DNA of 64,000 bases. Origin: Guadua angustifolia (taxonomy: Eukaryota; Streptophyta; Magnoliopsida; Poales; Poaceae). The stretch covers positions 9,793,890 to 9,857,889 of the forward strand of contig CM070504.1 of the NCBI GenBank assembly GCA_036346375.1, in the 5' to 3' direction. Position 1 is the stretch's first letter. Each line of letters starts with the position of its first letter. A program made the position numbers and the translations under genes. The notes beneath the pieces were generated by a model. The model was not told the origin of the DNA. It saw nothing but the letters and a program-made list of their open reading frames with translations, and did no database searches. Shown here one piece after another: positions 58,030-64,000 of the stretch.

Positions 58030-61000
58030 ATGGGAGTGCACGGGCTGTGGGAACTGCTGGCCCCGGTGGGGCGGCGCGTGTCGGTGGAGACCCTGGCGGG
58101 GAAGCGGCTGGCGGTGGACGCGAGCATCTGGATGGTGCAGTTCATGCGGGCGATGCGGGACGACAAGGGCGACATGATCCGCGACGCCCACCTCCTCGGC
58201 TTCCTCCGCCGCATCTGCAAGCTGCTCTTCCTCCGGGTCCGACCCGTCTTTGTCTTCGACGGCGCCACCCCGGCCCTCAAGCGCCGCACCCTTGCCGCCC
58301 GCCGCCGCCACCGCGACGCCGCCCAGGCCAAGGTCCGGAAGACCGCCGAGAAGCTCCTGCTCTCCCACGTAAGTCACCTCTCCCTCCCTCCCTCCCTCTG
58401 CGTGCGCGTAATTTAGGTATCCTCCTTACCGTTGATGATGCGGATTATGGTAGATTTTGAGGTAAATTACGCGTTATTTCGAAGCGTGCAATCCATGTTG
58501 ACTAGTGGTGAACCCAGTATCTGCACGACACACCCTATTTCTATCGTACTCCCTCCGATTCACAATGTTTGTCCATGGGCGCAGGAGTAGTTTGTCCATC
58601 ACGAGTTTTCATTTCCAATGTTTGCCCATCGAGGAAAAGAGAGTAGTTTCTATTTTAACACTTCTAGTTCATTGTCCTGGATAGTCCAACAGTTCATCAT
58701 AAATGTGCCTTTTCTTCCTAAAAGCGTATAGTTTAATGATCGTTCTTTTAGCAGCGACCTGGCAGTTTCTAGGTGTACTAGTCTTGTAGCTTTGTTGAGC
58801 AAGGCAAGATCAAGATATTGATGGTTTTGAACCTGAGGGACAGCTCAAGGCGAGGAAGCTTGAAGAATTGGCGGCACAAATGAAAAATGATAGGGCTAAG
58901 CATGACGCTAAGGGCAAGCAAGTTGAGGGCAGCAGAGGTGAAGAAACTGAGAAAACAAATGGAGATCAAAACCGAAATGATGATGGCGAGAATAGTGTGG
59001 GAACTGTTGCACCAATCAACCAGGAAAAGCTGGATGAACTGTGTGTGCCTTCCTGTAATTTCTGCATGTTTCTTGCTGGTTAAGGTCAGTGAGTTAATGT
59101 TTCTATTGCATGTGTTAAGGCTGGCCGCGTCACTTGCTGCAGAGGATGAGGCAGATTTAACTGATAAAGGGGAACACCATTCTGCAAGCGTTCCATTGCA
59201 AGAAGGAGCTGACATTGATGAGGATGACGATGATGACGATGGAGGGATGATCTTTGTAAGTGTCTGGCTTTTATTTCTTAGTCGAATGTACTGTCCAATC
59301 TAAGTCAATGAAATATCCTCTTTTATTGGCTTTCTTGTTCTTGTTTCACAAAAGAGCTTGTCGTTTTTTTTTGGTTCACTAATTGTTTGCTGCATATGTT
59401 AGTGGGTTTAATAGATACTGGTTGTTCTAATGCAATTGCAGCCTATGACAACTGGTGACATTGATCCTGCAGTATTAGCTTCTCTCCCTCCATCAATGCA
59501 GTTGGATCTTCTTGTTCTGGTAAAGAGGCCAAATTAGTGGTTCTTTTGTTTGTCCTTAGTACCTTCAGCTGCGTGTTATTACAAACTGATGAGGAAGATA
59601 ACTTCTTTCCTTTTTCTGTTTTCCTTAGATGAGGGAGAGAGTGATGGCTGAAAACAGGCAAAAGTACCAGAAAATAAAAAAGGTACTATACTTACTTTTG
59701 AATTATCTGCATGGTTAAATATATAACTAGTTTTGCTAAATTTTAGCTAAAAAAATGCAGTCATTGTAATTCTAGGAGTTGTTGTCTTCTTTAGTAAACG
59801 GAAAAATCCAACTAAGCTCGGTGTATATACACCTTATATCCTAGCCATACAGTCTTCTTGGGATATGAGCCCTGCCTACTTTTGTATGTTTGCATCCGGC
59901 ATTTTGCAATGTTTCATTATATAGAGGGGTAAGAGCCACAGGGCATCAAGTTGAGGAAGAATAGAGAAAGGCAGGGAAATTCCTATCAAGAAATTTACTT
60001 CAAAGACATTCCCTGCTATTAAATTAACTCCTTGGTATATTTTAGCATTCCACCTATCAATCTGTCAGTTTTGTATGTGAGTATGAAACTTGTCTTACCT
60101 TTACTGAAAAGACATCCCCTGCCTATAATTGGTACTTTACTCTCATAATTTTCTCATTTTATTTGCCTCAACATAGACTGACTTTGAAGTTGAAATTTTA
60201 CACAAGAATAGAGTAAATTTAGAAGTACATCTATATTTTTTCCAAACTTTTAATGTTGATTTTGTGTCTAAACTAAAATGAAAAAATAGATTTCCGATCG
60301 ATATCTTCCGGAAATAAAAAAAGATTGAATCATGCTTTTATACAAAGAGAAATCATGCCCACAAGAAAGATATATAGGACATATATATAGCAAGCACAAA
60401 AGTGGGGTTCATTCTCTTTCTAATGCTATATCCAATCCAAGTAAACATAGGGGGTGGGGGGCCAAAGCCATGCAGCAGCCCTCGAACCTCTAAAAGGCCA
60501 AGAGTAACTTTAGCTACACCCCCTAGGCCGCTCTCCGTTTCTCCAATCTGCAAACGACTCTATAACATGGCTTAAAAACATCTCACATCCCAACGAGAGC
60601 AACAAAAAGGAACAGCAGTTGTAGGGGGTGTACTTACACCTGAGCTTACCAATGCCAGACTCTTTTAGTAAATTATTTGTTTTGGGTGGCTTTCAGTCCT
60701 TGCATCCTTTTGTATGATTTTAAAGAACTTTTGCTCATTTTAGTAACGAAAGGGTGGCATGTATGGTCTTATTATGCATTCTCTCCTTGCAGGAACCCGC
60801 AAAATTTTCAGAGCTTCAAATACAGTCCTATCTGAAAACGGTTGCTTTCCGTCGAGAGATAGATGAAGTTCAGAGATGTGCTGCAGGTAAGGGTGTTGGG
60901 GGCATCCAGACATCAAAAATAGCATCAGAAGCTAACAGAGAGTTCATTTTCTCTTCATCATTCACCGGCGATAAACAGTAAGTGATGTATTACTTTGTGT

Positions 61001-64000
61001 CTTTGGATGTGTGCATCAAATAAAGTGTATATAAGCATCACATATTCTCATTTTAGGGGCTGGCCATTTTGAAACTTCCAATTCCTAGATATATCTGTTT
61101 GTGATTTTCCATTGTAATATCAATTAATTTATTATACTTTCTTCTTTATATCAGGACTTTGGCACAAAGAGGTGGTAAGGAGCAGATTGCTGATTCTGTT
61201 AAATCAAGAAAGGTCATTAGTTCCGCTGTCTACAAATCCAACACCGCAAGTGGTTCTAGAACAGTTAAGCCTCATAACAGTGAACCTTTGAGGGATTTTG
61301 GGCCTGACGTTGAGACTTATCGTGATGAGAGAGGACAGATTAGAGTAAGCAGGGTCAGAGCAATGGGAATTCGCATGACTCGTGATATTCAAAGGAATTT
61401 GGATTTTATCAAAGAGAATGAACAGGTCAAAATTAGGCGACAAACCAATGTAGGCAAAGGATCAACCAGCAATGATGAGCCCCCAGATTTCCCTGAACAT
61501 CTTTTTGAAAGTAATGGGCTACAAAGTTCTATTGGGCTTAGTGAAGATTTTGCTAAAACTGTCAATGAAAACCATAACTCATCATCACTAGCAGGAGGAT
61601 CTGATGTCATTTCTGAGGGTTCCTGTCATGGAAGCAAAGAAAAAATAGAGATATCTTTTGTGGATGATCGAACTGAAGTGAAGGATAATGATGAGCAGAT
61701 ATTTTTGCGTTTAGTTTCTGGAAGTTCATCCAACTTGTTTACTGAAGATGATTGTCTGGCCAAAAAACCAGCAGAATCTGATGACTCCGAGTGCATTTGG
61801 GAAGAAGGTGTTATTGAAAAAGAAGCACTTCCTGTGAAAATTGATGAGAAGGACCATCAACCATCTCTGCCAGATGACTGCTGTACTGATGATGAGGTGG
61901 AATGGGAGGAAGGTGGTTGTGATGTTCCTGGAGTTCCTTCCAGTAGTGAATATAATCAATGTAAGCTACCAAAAGGGGATCTGGAAGAAGAAGCTCTCAT
62001 ACAGGAAGCAATAAGGAGAAGTTTAGAGGATTTTGAGAAGCGGGAGTCTGAAACTGTGATCCATGGAGATTTGCAAGCATTTGTTGAAGATAAATCTTTG
62101 CAATCTGATGATGATGTTCCTAAACCATCTGGATCTCCTGGCAAAACTCATTCCCATTGTGAAGGGGCTCTTGTGAAAGAGATTGTTGAAGAATTGGGGA
62201 TAGAAATCAATTCTGATGAGAATGATGTAATGCATGACCCTGGAGTGCGTGAAGCTGATACTGATAGACAAGAAAGTGAAAACCGAATTCAGCTGGAGGA
62301 TAATGATGGACAGACTGATATGAACAGAGCGTATTCTCTGGATTCTCATCCTCCATGTAATATTTCCACCAGTACTCTTGCTGCAAAACCATCCAACAGC
62401 TCAAAAGTTCAGGGCAGTGATGTGATGGTATATACAACCAGAAATCATGAAAGGCCCAAGGATGACAATGGTAAAATTATCAAGCATAACAGAACAGATT
62501 CTAATAATTTAAAATGCAACACTGATGATGCTTATGTTGGAGAATCCTCCAAATCACCCCAAAAGGACCTATTGATGGAAGAACTGGTAGTTGATACTGC
62601 CATAAATAAAGAAAATTTTATCCAGGGAGGTATGAACTTTTCCACTTCTGAGATAAACTACACAAAATTGAGTGACAATGGTGATGGCCATAGTATGTCA
62701 GCAGGTAATCTAGAAAAGGAAATATCTGTTCTTAGACAAGAACAGAAAGATCTAGGTAATGAAAGGCGAAAACTGGAAAGTCATGCAGAGTCTGTCAGCA
62801 GTGAGATGTTTGCTGAATGCCAGGTTTGCTGCAATCCCTTTTTCCCCATTTGAATAACTTAAGATTCTTGAGGCGAGGTTTATGAATTGAGGTCCGTTCA
62901 AGGGAGAAATAACAGTAAATGATTTAGTTTACTAGTACAAATTACTAACTTTGCTATCTTTGCATGATACAGGAGTTACTCCAAATGTTTGGTTTGCCGT
63001 ATATAATTGCACCCATGGAAGCTGAAGCTCAATGTGCATACATGGAAATGACTAACCTTGTTGATGGAGTTGTTACTGATGATTCAGATGTTTTCCTGTT
63101 TGGAGCAAGGAATGTTTACAAGAACATATTTGATGAAAGGAAGTATGTGGAAACATATTTTATGAAGGTTTGTCCTCTTTCTGCATTTTTTTTGCTTCAA
63201 TTTAATCTTTTTTGTCTAGATGAAGCAACAAGGGAAGTATACATGTCTGATTTGGATCATTCTTTTTCAGGACATTGAGTGTGAGCTTGGGCTAACAAGA
63301 GAACAACTAATACGTATGACTATGCTTCTTGGTAGTGACTACACTGAAGGAATTAGGTAATATATGCTTGCAGGAATTTCTCGTATTTTTGCTAGATCTT
63401 AAAACAGTTTTGCTAATGTACATTATTTCTTAGTGGCAATTGTCTAATGTATTGCAAACTAAGAATCTGATGGCAATTGCATTATTAAAATGAAATCAAA
63501 GTTTGATCTGTCTAGTTGGTGTTGTTGGATATTCTTATGTAAGAAGTGCAGCTCAAATTTTCTTATCCAAAACTTTGAGTTTTGTTTTCAAGGAAAGGGT
63601 TGCCATATTTTTGTTCTACAAGTAATTGCATTTCAAAAGGCTATCTAAACTTATATTTACAAAACTTTGTACCTTAGTAATTCCATTTTAGTTTTAATAT
63701 TTGCAAGTCAAGCTTTATAATTAAAGAAATTTTGCCACAATAGCAGTTTAATGAATTGTCTTTTTATTCTCATGATACTGTTTTATAATTAAGCTGGCTG
63801 TGATGCAAAAATTCATCCAGTCAATTTATCCTGGTTTGTCCTGATTTATTTTATATAATAATTCTGGTGCTGCAGTGGTATTGGCATTGTGAATGCTATT
63901 GAAGTTGTACATGCATTCCCTGAGGAAGATGGACTTCAGAAGTTCAGAGAATGGATTGAGTCACCGGACCCAACAATATTGGGGAAGCTTGATATGGAAA
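58030..64000 (+). CDS. UVH3: DNA repair endonuclease XPG/UVH3 (ERCC5 homologue), 5' part
   Basis: Ten coding exons fall in the window: 58030-58368, 58844-59040, 59120-59255, 59442-59519, 59629-59682, 60793-60977, 61155-62823, 62973-63167, 63271-63356 and 63876-64000 (cut by the window end). Phases join throughout, about 1021 codons so far. Residues 1-113 are the XPG N domain with catalytic Asp30 (LAVDASIW) and Asp77 (VFVFDGATPALK). A long acidic spacer follows, mostly in the 1.67-kb exon 7, and includes a ubiquitin-interacting motif (EEEALIQEAIRRSLEDF). The XPG-I domain starts about 887: PMEAEAQCAY (Glu902, Glu904) and VTDDSDVFLF (Asp923, Asp925). LLGSDYTEGI and GIVNAIEV form the helix-hairpin-helix. 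The enzyme makes the 3' cut in nucleotide excision repair in the nucleus. The start is the first ATG of the conserved MG(V)GLWELL N-terminus, where Gly2 must be exposed. Confidence 0.97.
58548..58640. mobile_element. Stowaway-like MITE remnant in XPG intron 1
   Basis: TA followed by CTCCCTCCGATTCACAATG at 58548 is the usual left terminus of Stowaway MITEs. No right terminus is seen, so it is truncated or decayed. Confidence 0.45.
59683..60792. other. XPG intron 5, longest intron in the window part of the gene
   Basis: 1.1 kb between GTACTATA and TCCTTGCAG. The part 60350-60640 is GC-richer and may be an old insertion, but I find no terminal repeat or duplication. Confidence 0.5.

Noticed and set aside
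57949..58377. Minus-strand frames opposite XPG exon 1
   Set aside because: Antisense shadows of a GC-rich exon whose plus strand encodes the conserved nuclease domain.

Overview
The window is nuclear DNA from a grass (Poaceae). Supporting signs are spliced plant genes with GC-rich first exons, PIF/Tourist-type MITEs with TTA target duplications, Helitrons ending in CTAG, a CACTA element with TCACAGACGGTT-type subterminal repeats, and two Gypsy elements carrying archaeal-type RNase H. I see three real protein-coding genes. The rest is transposons, their debris, or unassigned intergenic sequence. From memory, not checked, the genes resemble a collinear block on rice chromosome 3.

Layout. 1-2.8 kb: a Helitron 3' end, a 60-bp remnant of a CUE-domain gene, and a MITE. 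2.8-9.1 kb (-): an ASCC2-like CUE-domain gene with nine coding exons (908 aa). 9.3-13.7 kb: MITEs, a Helitron-like end with degenerate tandem repeats, and GTTGCA-rich DNA. 13.7-25.4 kb: a decayed Tat-lineage Gypsy element with G-box-studded LTRs and an antisense ORF. 25.9-26.4 kb: a mini-Helitron and a MITE. 27.05-28.5 kb (-): an RSL-type bHLH gene with five exons (309 aa). 30.0 kb: a Tourist MITE. 31.21-41.97 kb: a complete CACTA element with a CCA target duplication. 42.1-50.1 kb: a Tat-lineage LTR element with a GGTAC target duplication that has lost protease and reverse transcriptase. 50-55 kb: unassigned sequence, an AT-rich quasi-periodic block and a hAT MITE. 55.25-57.01 kb: a complete Helitron that split a MITE, carries a nested Mutator-type MITE and contains a captured CCCH/ankyrin gene fragment. 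58.03 kb to the end (+): the first ten exons of the XPG/UVH3 nuclease gene.

The three genes do not form one pathway. ASCC2-like proteins act in ubiquitin-linked repair and ribosome rescue, RSL bHLHs drive root-hair growth, and XPG cuts DNA in nucleotide excision repair. Their reading frames join cleanly at every intron I placed, whereas the transposon frames are broken every few tens of codons. Intergenic space is built mostly by nested insertion, and five insertions can be delimited to the base by matching or near-matching target duplications or a split host element.
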